The translations under genes were made by a program, and so were the position numbers. The notes beneath the pieces were generated by a model. It saw only the letters and a list, made by a program, of their open reading frames with translations. It had not been told where the DNA came from and did no database searches. Below are positions 10,151 to 21,770 of a stretch of 64,000 nucleotides of DNA, one piece after another. How positions within the stretch are numbered: position 1 is the first letter of the stretch; every line of letters begins with the position of its first letter. The stretch is taken from assembly GCF_020921035.1 (NCBI RefSeq), contig NC_063160.1, positions 9,444,501-9,508,500 of the forward strand, written 5' to 3'. This DNA comes from Rhodamnia argentea. Its lineage: Eukaryota; Streptophyta; Magnoliopsida; Myrtales; Myrtaceae.

Positions 10151-11820
10151 AACAATAAAATATACAAAATAAGGAAACAAATTAAACATCGAATTTATGT
10201 GGTTCGGTTGACGGGACCTATTCCACAGGAAGAGCAACATATAATTTTTTTATAGATCAAGCGATACAACATGTTTCACAACTATACTTGAATCACTCAA
10301 ACACTCTAAGTATTTTCCAACCCCAATTACACCTAAAAATTCATCCAATGCTTATCCCTCACAATTACTCACAATGTTATCTCGCAATCTCACGAGAAAA
10401 TACTTAAATCATAACACAAATTTTTTGCAACTTCAAACAATCTGGATGTAATTTACAAGTACATTGCACAATTGATTGTCGGCAGAAAAACACCTAGAGT
10501 GCCAATATTTGTGTACAGCGCTCACTTTAGTGCCAATATTTTTTTTTATCACTTAAGTGCCACGTCGGAGAAAAAATGATCACCTAAGTGCTAATTCCGG
10601 CCAAAAATGATTATTTGAGTGTTAATTCCGGCCAAACAGTACACGTGGCATTTTTTACTAATTTTTTAATATTACGTGTCAATTTTTTTAAAAAAATCAA
10701 CACCCGTGGATGCCACGTGGACTTTTCAACATTAAAATAGTTAATTTTTTTAAGAAATTAAAATTAAATAGAAAAATAGCCTTAAAAATTCAAAAAAAAT
10801 GAAAAAAAAAAATTGATACTGAATATCACACAAAGATGTATTGGTTCTTACTCCTAAAAATTTTTTGCTAGAAAAGTTTGCTATCCCTTTGCTGGCCTCT
10901 CTAAAAAATAGTTAAGCTTAATCAAATTTAATAGAAAAATAGCCTGAAAAATTCAAAAAAAAATAATAATAAAAATAATAAAGGTAAGCATGAGATGCAG
11001 CGGCGAAGGCTGTGAGCCCTCGTTGCCGCCGCCCCACCATCGCCGGCAATGGCCAGCGAGGGGTAGGGGATGCCCAAGGGGGGTTGCCAAGCCAAGGGCT
11101 CGCTAGGGTCCGCGAGGCCAGGTGCGGCCGACCTCGCCAAACCCTAGCGAGCCCTTGGTGGGGGTCGCCGACCCCCGATGACCCCCCTCGGCCATGTCCC
11201 ACCCCTCGCCAGCCATTACCGGTGATGGCGGCAAGGGTTGTGAGCCCTCGCCGCTGCAACAAAAGGCTCCATCCTTTTTTTTTTAACTGTTTCTATTTTT
11301 TTTAGTTTTTAGCTTATTAGGTGGAATTTCTTATTATTTTTTGGCTTTTTATTATTGCTTATTAGGATCTCCCACAAGCCATATGTGCGCCACGCATGAT
11401 TTTCGGCAAGCCACGTCAGACTTGGCACCGAAATAATCGTTTTTCAAAAAAATTGGCACTTAAGTGATATAAAAAAAATATTTGCACTAAAGTGAGCGTC
11501 GTACACAAATATTGGCATTCCGGATGTTCTTCCGCCATTGATTGTCACAACCAAAACTCATCTTGGGATGTTTTAGAGTGTAATTCGAGAAGATGAAAAC
11601 TCTTGGATATTCTTCATGAAGAAGACTCACTTGTTATAGTAGAAAACTTACTCAAATTAGGAATTCAACTCCAACTAGAATTTGGATAAGTATTTTTTTC
11701 GAACTCAAACTCAAGATATATTGTCAATAATCTTCATATTAGCCCGACGTCTAAGCCAAGTCACAATTGCTTCGTCGGAACATTAACTTCAATGGTACTC
11801 TTCCACAACTTCTAAGGGGT
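10150..11820 (-). mobile_element. Decayed LTR-type remnant interrupted by a MULE-like element
   Basis: The segment 10180-10480 continues at 11537-11720 once the element at 10481-11536 is removed. It parallels 25170-25930 closely enough to align by eye. Shared landmarks are the ACGATACAAC/GCGATACAAC word, 'TCAATTGCACC' style words, CTTCAAACA and the ATTGTCAC word. The content (line-up next to copia integrase remnants at 11821-12950, minus strand) suggests a copia LTR. Ends could not be placed. Confidence 0.5.
10481..11536. mobile_element. MULE-like non-autonomous element, long TIRs, 10-bp TSD
   Basis: The 10 bp ATTGATTGTC is present at 10471-10480 and 11537-11546. Between them, both ends form a long imperfect terminal inverted repeat: GGCAGAAAAACACC at the left and the inverse complement of GGATGTTCTTCCGCC at the right. 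TGCCAATATTTGTGTAC and CACTTAAGTG blocks follow further in, also inverted. The length is about 1056 bp. The centre (10990-11250) is GC-rich and encodes nothing recognisable. A 9-11 bp TSD with long TIRs is the Mutator-like pattern. There is no transposase. Confidence 0.85.
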
Positions 11821-12950
11821 TCAACCACCACATAGATCTTCCAAGTCGAAGTCATACTCAAACTTTGCTATAATTGTGGACCTCATTAGAGCACCAACTC
11901 CGCTTGCACCTTTAGTTACTCCACAAAGACTTTTTTTTTTTTTTTTGGTAAAGGCACAAAGATTTTTATTAACCACCTCCTCAACCACAAATAAAGTAGG
12001 ACCACAGTTGCATCTATATCTATCAAGAGATTGAACATGCAACTTGTTAAATTCAACATTCACAGCAATTGTTAGCTCTACAGTCTCTACTTTGCTACAA
12101 GCATACATATCAATTACCATGCTAGCACCCACTAGCTCAAGAGTTTCTAGTTTCAACTCCACCTGGAGCTGAAAAGTGTCTAGATATGCATGAATGTTGC
12201 CACAATCACTCCTACCAAGAAATATGGGAGACTTATTAGATATAATTTCTCTTCTCATAACAAGTAAATTTAATTATGGGTGCCACAACCAATAATCTCG
12301 CTCACTTTGTGCATAGCTTAAGAATATAAACTTTCTTTACCTTCGATCGAGTTTATCATCGGTTACTCGAACATAACAGTCAAACCAAATATTCTAAGAA
12401 TAGAATAATCATTACCTTACCCGACCATACTTCATCGGTAGTTCAACATCCGATTATAGCTAGTGGGGCTCACTCACGAGGTCGCTCGTCGTACTAAGCA
12501 TATTAATCGAAAATTCCCTAGTCATACCAACACTAAAGCATTTTATAGGTCGTCTCCAAAAATATTTTGCTCATCAACTCTGCAACCTATTATGGTTCAC
12601 TGGCACTAGTACATGTGTCGGCGCCTTCCTTCAAGCAAAAGTCATTTAGCAACTCCGAGTAGAGTTACATGCTATTGCTAGTTCGCACATGCTTTACTGT
12701 CTTTCCAATCTCATTTTCATCAAAGCTCTTGTCTAATTGTGATAACAACATCAAATTTGTATCTCAGCACAAATATCTAGGTCTTCCTCGAGTAGTCATC
12801 CACAACTATTAGCAAAATTTGTCATTTCGGCACATTTCCTTGAGGGAAATCATGCCAGCATGTGACCATCCAAGTCAAACAACTCTATAATCTTCATGAT
12901 CTCTCCGTGATCCACACCGAATTGCACTTTCTACTATTTGTTTAATTATA
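11821..12950 (-). pseudogene. Decayed Ty1/copia internal region
   Basis: Translated on the minus strand, the stretch near 12830-12760 reads LLIVVDDYSRKT, the integrase-core signature of copia elements (usually VDDYSRKTW). Upstream, in the same direction, is EIMKIIELFDLDGHM. Stops and frameshifts are frequent. An open frame of 145 codons at 11821-12258 (-) may be a further part but has no diagnostic motif and contains the poly(T) footprint at 11930. It lies next to the LTR-like remnant, in the order expected for a minus-strand element. Confidence 0.5.
11922..11962 (-). mobile_element. Minimal poly(A)-tail retroposon footprint with 8-bp TSD
   Basis: CACAAAGA at 11922-11929 and 11955-11962 flanks a long T run plus GGTAAAGG. 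On the minus strand this is CCTTTACC then poly(A). It has the same structure as the footprint at 7257-7304. Confidence 0.6.
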
Positions 12951-13079
12951 TATATAAGAGTCGGATATCTTGTTTAGGGTTAATTAGACTTACCTACGGT
13001 TCAAGTAGCATTTATTTGTCATGCTCTAATTTCTTCGCTTCTCCAAAAAGGGAGAAAAGTCTATACTAATCTAGTGATT

Positions 13080-13615
13080 GGGGTGTTAATGGTTCGATTC
13101 GATTTGATTTTTTAAGAAAATAGAACCGAACCGAACCATTAGGGTGTAACCTTGAACTGGATAGAATCTCGCCTTGAATCGGATATAAATTGATCAACAA
13201 ATCCAGTTTGGATTGGTTTGGTTTTCGATTTTCCTTTTCTGAATTTTATTTTTATTTTTCCTTTTTCTTTTCTTTTTTTTCTTTGTCTGTTCAAATTCGA
13301 CGGAGCTACCAGCATTGATCGAGGCCGGCGACCCCAAGGTGAGGGCCAACTAGGGTCACCGGCCCCTGTCTTGTGCAATAGCCGGTGAGGGCTGCGAAGC
13401 CCTCACCGACTCTAGCCAAGTGGTCGCGGCCCCTCCTTGAGGTTAACAGGGGTCGCCGGCCCTTAGCCAGTGATCGGCAACCGACAAATTGAAATGATGA
13501 TTATTTTTCAATTACCTGAATCGAAAATCAAATTGAACTGAAATGTACAAATTTTCAGATCGCTTTGGTTCGGTTTGGTTGTTCGGTTTTGATACCCTTA
13601 TTAGCGACAGATTTA
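13080..13615. mobile_element. TIR element with TTCGGTT-rich ends and GC-rich centre
   Basis: The left end has GGGTGTTAATGGTTCGATTC and the right end has GGTTCGGTTTTGATACCC, roughly inverted. The ends are bordered by CTAGTGAT and TTAGCGAC, possibly a decayed 8 bp TSD. The centre (13310-13480) is GC-rich with CCGGCGACCCC and GCCCTCACCG words. The pattern suits a non-autonomous hAT-type element. There is no coding capacity. Confidence 0.5.
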
Positions 13616-14091
13616 TGAAGGATTGTGTCAATGAGGGCAACAAATTAATAGGCCAAAGACGGGGCGATGCTCGTCATAACAAAATTTAAGATTTGGGATT
13701 TTAGAAAATCGAGTAAGAAATAATAAAAAAATCAGGGGAACGAAATTCACAATAAAAATCGTATAAACTATTTTTTTTTTCACTTTTGGTTAAGGATAAT
13801 TACATAGAAAGATATGCTTAAGAGATTGTTAATGTCGACGACATCTTTCACTGGCATCTCTCGCACCTCTTCTATATTTGGGACATCTTTAACTAACTTA
13901 GGTTTTCAGTGTTAGCAACCTTTGTGTCTTAGTATCTCTAAAGCATAGAAAGTCAGAAGCAGGGAAAATTGGAGAATCTTGTAATTCAGATTGCAGCTCT
14001 ATAACATTAACTCGTGTTCACTTAAGTGAAGATCCTGATCCTATAATTAGCTCAAATGCATTAAACTCCATACCTCAGTCCCTTCCTCTCA
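13616..14091. other. Intergenic, nothing recognised
   Basis: AT-rich sequence with no open frame of note and no repeat recognised. Confidence 0.4.
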
Positions 14092-14823
14092 AGAAAAATT
14101 GTCAAAAAAGTCATAAACTTATTGCAATTTAATTCCAAACTATTTGCATTTATGTTAATTCAGTCCTTCCAGTGAACTTTGGCCGGCCAGCGCTGATATA
14201 GATGCCGACCGACAACGATGTAGATAATTTTAAATAACGTTTTAATATTTTTCTAATCATTTTTTCTTTTCTCCCTCTCCTTTTTCTTTTTTTTTTCCTT
14301 CCTCTAGCTAGTTGCCGACCGGCAAGGTAGACCTCGGCAGCCACTAGCGGGAGCGAGCCTTGTCAGCATTGGGCAAGGTGGAGCTCGCCCTTGCCAAGCT
14401 TGATTTGAGCGACACGGCAGTAAGCAATAGATTCCCCCTCCTTTCGTCCTGTTCTTCTTCATGCAATGGATCTACATGGAGGAGGAGGAGAGAGAAACCA
14501 TGAGAGATAAAATGAAAAAAAGAAAGAGAAAGAAAAGAAAAAGGAGAAAAAAATTGAAAGAAGTGTTGAATTATTATTATAATTTGTACACGTAAGCGTC
14601 GGCGTCAACGCTAGCTGGTTTCCACATTAACACCGGCCAAAATCGGTCGGATGGATTGAATTAATATAAATGAAAAATGTGTAGGATTAAATTGGAATTA
14701 AAAAAAAATTTAAAACTGAATTGGCACAAATACAAAAATTTAGAACTGAATTGTCAAAGTAAAAAAATTTAGGACAGCCTTGACAAAAATATAATAAATT
14801 TAAGACTTTTTCGACAAATTTTC
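14092..14823. mobile_element. TIR element of the GAAAATTGTC family (copy 1)
   Basis: It begins with AAAAATTGTCAAAAAAGTC and ends with the inverse complement, GACTTTTTCGACAAATTTTC. The long inverted arms contain repeated words meaning 'not related / to the sequence of lines': AATTCAGTCC, AAACT..TTGCA and GGCCGGCC near both inner arm ends. A pyrimidine block and a GC-rich centre (14300-14420) lie between the arms. There is no coding capacity. The same family recurs at least eight times in this window. Confidence 0.7.
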
Positions 14824-15286
14824 ACTTCTCCTCGTAATAAACTTAGAGCCAAATTTATTAGATAATAAAATTCAGATGTTTCAAATTTAAGCGAAGTTTG
14901 AGATCCGTACGCGACAAGATTCCTCCCGATCGAAAAAAACATATTTTTTTAGTTCTATGTAGACACGAGGAGACATGCTGACCACAACATAAATGTAAAA
15001 ATCGATGCACGACATCTAAAGCAAATTTATTTCAATCCATGTACTCTACGTACTGAGATAAAAATTTCCAGATTCCAATGAAATGTTAGACAGGAAAATA
15101 ATTTCCCACGATATTCTCTATTATAAAAAAAAATTTGTTTTTCACTGGTACATAAATAATAAGTGCAGGAGGGCTTTTCAGACCTTCCGACCGTGGAGGG
15201 ACAAAAGGGCAAAACAAAATAACAAAGCAGATTAAAGGAAAACATTTGATCCGTTGGAGGGGGTAGCCAACAGTTTCGGGAGGATT
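14824..15286. other. Intergenic, 3' of tRNA-Trp
   Basis: No gene recognised. Just beyond the tRNA 3' end on the minus strand the sequence is not strongly T-rich. A Pol III terminator of AAAA on the plus strand is available at about 15236-15243. Confidence 0.35.
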
Positions 15287-15358
15287 TGAACCCGACGTGA
15301 ATCGAACACGCAACCTTCTGATCTGGAGTCAGACGCGCTACCATTGCGCCACGGATCC
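15287..15358 (-). tRNA. tRNA-Trp (anticodon CCA)
   Basis: The minus strand gives a 72-nt cloverleaf from 15358 to 15287 with no intron. The acceptor stem is GGATCCG paired with CGGGTTC (two G-U pairs), with discriminator A. The D-arm is GGCGCAATGGTAGCGC. The anticodon loop has CTCCAGA with anticodon CCA, and the T-arm has GTTCGATTC. No CCA end is encoded, as usual for a nuclear gene. Internal A and B boxes are intact, so it is probably functional. It lies about 220 bp downstream of the reticulon gene on the same strand. Confidence 0.95.
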
Positions 15359-15578
15359 GACGACGTTGTCACTCGACATACTTTTATATACTCATTGTCT
15401 TTATAGACGTGAATCCTACAAGCTGTAATTTAATTTGCAGCAACGATTTCATGCCGAATCTGAACCCTTACAAACCCCCTCGACACGATCCTGTCAACAC
15501 ACTTTTTTGATTCAACGAGCCATGAAGTGAATCTACTTTGCTGAAAGCATCCCCTGTTTTGTGAAAAGCTAGTTGAAT

Positions 15579-16435
15579 CTACTCGGCCTTCTTCTCTTTC
15601 GTCTCCTCTTTCGCCTGAAACCTGCGCTTAATATTCCTGACAACCTTCTCGTCCACCCTTTCGTAGAGTCGCCTCGACCGTGTCTTCATCTTCTCTCGGA
15701 GCTGCGTTATCTTATCCTCGTGCCTCACGTACAGAGGAGGTACTGTCATGCCCGAAACTACAGCTGCGACAATCAGTGCGATTCGAATTAGTTGCAACTT
15801 GTAGGATAGTTTATTCACAAGCAATGAAAACTATGAACGAAGGTTCATTGAAGTCATCGTTTTGGGTAGTGGAAAAGAATCAAAAAGAAGTTCATCGATC
15901 GGTTACCTATATAGACCAGAGTCAGCAAGTCGAGGTAGGCTCCAATCTCGGAGAGCACCCACAAGCCGGCGACCACGCCAGCAAACGTGAACCAGTCTCT
16001 CTCGGCACCCACCCTGAATATCCATCTAATGCCTTCTTCGGCCCACGCTCGGACGGCTTTCGCCGTCTCCATCGCCGTTCGCTCCGAGATCTCCATGCTC
16101 AGCAACTCCGGTTCTTCTCTGCAAAGTCCCCAGAATTGATATGTCTTATAAAGGGTCAAGATTTTTGTGTTCAACTCGTGGAATTTGGGTTCTTGATTGA
16201 TGAGGAAGGAGCTTTTATTAATTACTTTCCGAGAAGCCTCAAGGCGGTGCCCCACAGGAAGAGGGAGGTGACCACGAAGATGGATGCCCAGGAAGCGAGA
16301 GTGACGAAGTTGAACTGATAAACCTCCATGACCACCCAAGTCGCTGTTGCCATGGTAAGCACCATCAAGCTCAGCTTCTTCCTCCTCCATAGGAACGTGT
16401 CCCTCACAACATCTGCAACATATTAGTGGGCATGT

Positions 16436-16514
<79 letters not shown>

Positions 16515-16590
16515 TGTCAATGAAATTACAGAGACGGTCACCTGAAGTGGACGGGACTGGAGTTTGTGAATATTGAGGAGTGTTAGACAT
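15579..16590 (-). CDS. Reticulon-like protein (RTNLB family)
   Basis: Four exons on the minus strand (16590-16542, 16412-16226, 16118-15907, 15763-15579) join in phase with GT-AG introns, giving 210 residues. After a short N-terminus (MSNTPQYSQTPVPSTS) comes the reticulon homology domain, opening DVVRDTFLWRRKKLS. It has two long hydrophobic hairpins, about residues 33-75 and 115-160, separated by a hydrophilic loop containing EEGIRW and FRVG. The C-terminus is basic and ends KEKKAE. Plant reticulons insert as hairpins into the ER membrane and constrict it into tubules; size and layout fit the short RTNLB proteins. Intron 1 is 129 nt and over half of it is a CT dinucleotide repeat on the transcript. 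The ATG at 16590 is the first in frame after the upstream region loses coding character. I cannot say which RTNLB number it is. Confidence 0.9.
16439..16510. repeat. (AG)n microsatellite in reticulon intron 1
   Basis: About 36 uninterrupted AG units on the plus strand, CT on the transcript. They lie inside intron 1 of the reticulon gene, about 25 nt upstream of the acceptor, where a polypyrimidine tract normally sits. Confidence 0.95.
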
Positions 16591-19500
16591 GGGAGAAAAA
16601 ACTTTCCTGTGAAGCTCGAGGCTCAAGGAGAAGATGTTCTTTCGGTTGGACCCTATGTGGGATTTGAAGAGGTTGGGGGAGTGATGAGCATAATAGATGG
16701 ATTGGAACGAGGGTCAACGCGTGTGAGGGGGTTGAAGGCAACGTGGAGTCCATGCATCCCTTGTCGCAGGTAACTCATGAAGAAGGCACCTGTCGCTTGT
16801 GACTTCTGTACAAAGTGACGTTCTTCCCTTAGGTTTTCTGTCCCTTATAGAACGCTTCCTATTGCATACATTGAAAACTCTGCGAATTTCCCAAATGACC
16901 ATATGGTTCTTTACGAGGAATGTGCTTTGTGTTGGCATGATCATCTCGTGCATTAATGGAGTTTTTGTTGGAGTACAACGTTAGTATTAAACTATTGGAA
17001 TATTCTTATGAGTGATGGTTTTTTATCTACCGTATGATTAACAATATATTGTAAGTCACAAAAAATAAATAATACATACTTAAGAATTATTGTGAAATAT
17101 ACTATTTCAAAAATTTGTGACCCACAATATACACACATGATTGCTTGTGAGCATGATCTATTTATTAATCCAAATAGAGTTTCACTACAATCTCCATGCA
17201 GTGCAAATATATAATTTAATGCTTAAAGTTAAGAAAAATGAATTATCTAACCTAAAAAGGAGAAAATATTTTCTTGAAATAATTTTCCTTTATCATGAAA
17301 TTTTTCCCAAAATAGGCACAATCTTATATTTATGTATGTGAGATTTTGTGGGACCACACATTATCTGGTCTTTTATTTTTTTTTCCCTAGTGCTAGGAAT
17401 AGACAAAATAGTGAGTTGGAAATATTTGAACTCAATATCTCTTGCTTTGATATCATATGAAATTTTGTGAGACCACTGTCAATTGTTCTAAAAAAATTAA
17501 GTTGTTAGATGAATGCATGATTTAACATTAATATACTCTAAAAATGTAGTTCTCTCTAAATATTTGCTTTTATGTTGAACATTCTTGTTCCCTCACAAAT
17601 TTATTTCGTGTATGAGGCTGCCAGTTTTTCGATTCTACATTTGTTTTTTTGTCTGATTTACATGTAATCTCATATGACCCATCGACTTAAACTTTTAAAT
17701 AGGACTTTCTAATACTATAGCATCCTACTGATGCAGTGCCGCCCAATCTATCATCGATAAGAGCCCTCACCGGCACGCCTCCAGGCCCATCCACTGATGA
17801 CGCCAACCTTCCCGCCGCTTAACTCACGTGGAGCTTCTCTCTCACTCTCTACTAGGAGGTTGTGACCTCTGTCAATTCACTTCGACGAAGATCATCCACC
17901 TCGCACAACCTCATGTCTATCGTCGAGAGTTACACAAGCGACGTCCCACTCCTAGGCCAATTCGCTAAAATTTCAATAAGACACGGTGTTACATAAGACA
18001 AATTGAACCGGCTGTAATATGCCAGCATAGACAGGCTCATAACACACCAACGCTTTGTTCTACGACACATATATGTTGTTGTGGCAGAGCTCACTCGAGG
18101 ATCCTGCGTCAATTGCACTGTGAAGTTCAGATTTAATAGGGATGATCAGATTTGCTTGTTGTTATTGTTGTTCTTCGTTGCAATACTTATAACGCAACTA
18201 ATCCGCTATAAGTAGAAACGAGATAATTGAAATTGACATACCATTTAAGAGCGTTTGGAAGTAATGTGTAAGTGAAAATTGAGGAATCGTGAAAAATGAA
18301 AGAGAACCAATTTATAGAGGTTCAAGAAGATAAAATTTGGGTTCCAATGGCCGGCCGGCATAAGGCCCAATGACCGGCAGTTGGGCTGGCTTGGGTCACT
18401 AATCCAGTGGCTGAATCTGCTTAGTACAAAAATTTGGGCCATGTTGCCCAAATATATGTTTTAGCGCCTATGGGCCAGACCAGGCCCAAGGTCTAAAAAC
18501 GGGGCACGGTCCGCCACCCGATGCCCGTGACAAATTCTACTTAACAGTCCATACTCATGATCTCCTACGTACGAGCATTGTTGCCTTTAGGCCCATCCAG
18601 TCCTATGGGCTTGGTTGGGCTTTGGTGTATCTTGCACCGTTTTGGTTTTAATGTTTCATCGTTTCAATGCTTATATTGTCAGACCATCTTTTACATATTT
18701 ACTTGTCTTGATAGATAAAAAAAAGAAGGGGAGGAGAATACTCCATTAGATTCATAGTTACATTACTTATATAGCTTGATTGTACGTAGACAAAGCTCAT
18801 TCGAAATTGCCTTTCATTCCAAGGCATAACCTGTGTCCATGCATTTCGTATTTGCCTAGAGTTCACTCCTAGAAATATAACCACCCTTGCCCCCCTTACA
18901 TCAATCCCACGGCCCTCTTATCCGTTCTCATTTGATCACAGCGGGGGCGTAAGTAAAAATAGAAAAACTCACAGTTCCTAACGGAACTATCCCCTTTGGA
19001 CATTATATATAAGGGTCTCACATTCTCTATGAAAATATTTGATTTGAATCATAATTGTTGTGCCTCCTTCAGCAAGTAAACGAGCGGGCCATCGTAGCAC
19101 CACAATTGTGCTAGAAATCAGGAAACCTCTCCACATGAAGGGTACCAAATGTTCGAGGCACAAGGTGACGAGAGGTTTGTTCACGACACGGCTCGAATTC
19201 GTAATATCGTAAAAGTTAGTTCGATCTCTTTACCATTGTGTGTGAAGTCTCCCTTCCGAACGTGCAATGCTCTTTTTTTGCGCCACGAGCACAACGCATG
19301 TTCCTTGTCCCCAAAATAATAATATGAACCAAACATTCCCCCGGCGGAGATTAAGGTCACCGATGGCGGTGCAAAACACATCACTCGCTTTTGTGAGGAT
19401 GACATCCGGCTCTATTTCGCCCATAATTCACCGGACGGCGTCATTCCGTGTAGTCCCCCACCACCGAGTCCTGCCTCCATAATTTCCCCAACACTCCACG

Positions 19501-19746
19501 TGAATGGCAATGATTAGCTCTCTCTCTCTCTCTCTCTCTCTCAATCTCTCAATCACGGATCATCGTCACTCATCCGCTGCCCAAAAACGTCAACCTTGAT
19601 CTCCCAAGCTTAAGGCAACGAAAGGCATTGGACCGAAGCGAAAAACCCATGAAACACAGGAAATCTTTAGCTGTCTAACAGTTGTATGAAGCTTCAAATG
19701 TCAACTTGGTCCGCATAGTAAGGCATTTGTTCTGCATAGAAACATA
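16591..19746. other. Intergenic, no gene recognised
   Basis: Three kb with only short unsupported open frames. The first few hundred bases are probably the reticulon promoter and leader (minus strand). A (CT)n tract lies at about 19517-19541. A pair of overlapping minus-strand frames at 19181-19424 look gene-like in base composition but contain no motif I know. The GC-richer patch at 17720-17900 also gives no recognisable protein. Confidence 0.4.
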
Positions 19747-20175
19747 GGAAAAAATTGTCTAAGAAAATTCTAAGCATTTTTGTACTTTTGTCAAATCAGT
19801 CTTAAACCTTTTAATTTTGCTAATCGAGTCCTAAACATGTTCACATTCTGCCAACTAAATTCATCCGGCCGATTTTGATAGGAAAGCACTGATGTGGACG
19901 CTAGCCGTTCTATGTGACACGACCATTTTTGACATGGATAATTTTAATAATATTTTAATATTATTTGCGAAAAAATTATTGGTTTTTTCTCCTTTTTTGT
20001 TTTTGTTTTTTTGTTCCTCAAAGTGGCTGGGAGGACAGTAACTCTTGGCCAAAATTGGCCGGATGGATTAAATAGGCGTAACGCGAAAATGTTTATAGCT
20101 CAATTAACAAAATTAAAAAGGTTTTGGACTGAATTGGTAAAAGTGCAATAGATTTATGATTTTTTGAATAATTGG
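19747..20175. mobile_element. TIR element of the GAAAATTGTC family (copy 2)
   Basis: It starts near GGAAAAAATTGTCTAAG. Repeated AGTCCTAAAC and CCGGCCGATTTTGAT words follow, with the inverted arm AAATTGGCCGGATGGATT after the pyrimidine block. The right end near 20175 is decayed. The GC-rich centre present in other copies is almost gone here. Confidence 0.6.
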
Positions 20176-21560
20176 ACGGACCAGGTAGGAAGATCTTTGG
20201 GGTTGTACCATGACGAAGTTCATGGGATGATGATTCGAGATATTAATAAATCAACCCTATATGGCCGATGATGTTGACTTTCCTAGGGATATACTTAGTC
20301 ATTCGAATCTTGAATTTGAAAGTGTTCTTTTACATTTGTTGCATGTTCCCTTGAGATCAGGTTGCATGAGGCCAAATGGATATTCCCCAGATACGATTTT
20401 CTCCTAAGTCAGGTTAAGTTTGTCTCTGTTTTTTTTTTTTTTTTTTTTTGGGTTTGTTCAATGCTAGGACCTTCACATTGGGATTAGATGGGACTTGTCA
20501 GAAATAATTTCTTAATGACGCGACGGAACTACTCGGTCACCGAGAGGTGCATACGATAGATATCGAATTTAAGACCTCACATTTCATGAAGCACAAAGTC
20601 TCAAGTGCATTGCTGTCTCATCAACTCCTTCTAGACGATGATGATAGGAAACGAAGAAAGAACAGTTGCCAAACTTCGAAATAGAACATTTGAGTTGATT
20701 ACGATCTAAGTGATACGCTTGCGAAAGATAAAATGGCTTTTCGTAAATAATGTCAATGAGACGTGAATACGATATATTTTCTTTCTTTCATGGGAATTAT
20801 CGTCATCCACGAGATGAAAGAACTACATAAAATTCACATTAAGTTGCTGTACGACGTGCTCTTTGATCATTAAGAGTCGCATTTAGAGCAAACAAGTCTT
20901 CTTTTTCTTGCGTTTCTTCTACTTTATAGATACAACGGGAGATAAAACTAACGAAAGTTCTCTCATGGGATTGTCCAAAAAATTATACTCTAAGAAGATC
21001 AAATTTTGAGCTAGTCTTCTGCTTCAAATTAGCAACCACTTTCGACCAGAGAACAAGAATGTTCCGCATAGTAATTGTAGAAGATGAAGGATCTAGAAGA
21101 ATGATGAATCACTGTAGCAGAAAAAAAGGAGCGAAGAATGAAAAGACAGAGGAACACATTAGCCAAATCAAAAGCAAAACAGTCAAGAAAGAATCCAAAG
21201 GAGGGTGGTTAAGCAAGAATCAGAGGCGAGATTGACGGGCAGGGTCATAAAGGCCAAGCTTAAAACTTTACTCATGATTGAAAATGGTCACAATTCGCGT
21301 CTGCCTCCTTTTCAAAATCATTCTTTTTTTTCCTTTTGGACCGACCCAAGTTTTGATGTTTGGTCCATCTATATGATTTATTATCATCATGCGTAAGCGC
21401 GTCAAGAATCATGCGCAGTTCCACCTCAATCCGTGAGAGTCACCGACGGAGCAATTTAAGGGCGCTCAAAAAGGTTTTTTTGGGGCCAGTTGGTCAAAAG
21501 TCACAGCTAAGGAAAGCAATCCGGAATCATTCAGTGCAGCTTTTTTTCCTCTCGTTGTTC
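20176..21560. other. Intergenic and upstream region of SKS gene 1
   Basis: No gene recognised. A poly(T) tract of about 23 bases lies at 20430-20452. The last part is the probable promoter of the SKS gene. Confidence 0.4.
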
Positions 21561-21561
21561 T

Positions 21562-21570
21562 CTATTTAAG
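21562..21570 (+). promoter_or_regulatory. Candidate TATA box of SKS gene 1
   Basis: CTATTTAAG lies about 200 bp upstream of the start codon, in an otherwise pyrimidine-rich stretch. A possible 5'-UTR intron runs from the donor-like GTATCTTG at 21689 to the acceptor TTTCGCAG ending at 21758. The second SKS gene has a similar arrangement. Confidence 0.4.
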
Positions 21571-21770
21571 ACTCTTCAGCAAAGCAACTGCTTGCAACAA
21601 AACTAAGCCGAAATCCGACTTGCTGGAAGGGTCCGAATCCTGGTGCATTGCCATTCTTTCTTTGGTTTTGGTGCTTCTTCATTCTTGGGTATCTTGAGTG
21701 TTCTTGTTCACTGTGATGAAGTTATTGTCTGAACAACAATGCGGGTCGTCTTTCGCAGATTAGATTGGAC

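Noticed and set aside
10918-11305. GC-rich open frames on both strands (about 70-114 codons)
   Set aside because: They lie wholly in the GC-rich centre of the MULE-like element. They are low in complexity (Gly, Arg, Pro, Ala) and have no domain.
11821-12258. 145-codon minus-strand frame as a host gene
   Set aside because: It carries a poly(A)-tail retroposon footprint (the Lys run) and lies in a decayed copia region with no domain I can name.
15854-16390. 178-codon minus-strand open frame across the reticulon locus
   Set aside because: It reads through introns 2 and 3 and uses the wrong frame in exon 2. The spliced four-exon model explains the sequence better.
19181-19424. Overlapping minus-strand frames, possibly a small gene
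   Set aside because: No start context, splice pattern or motif supports either frame.
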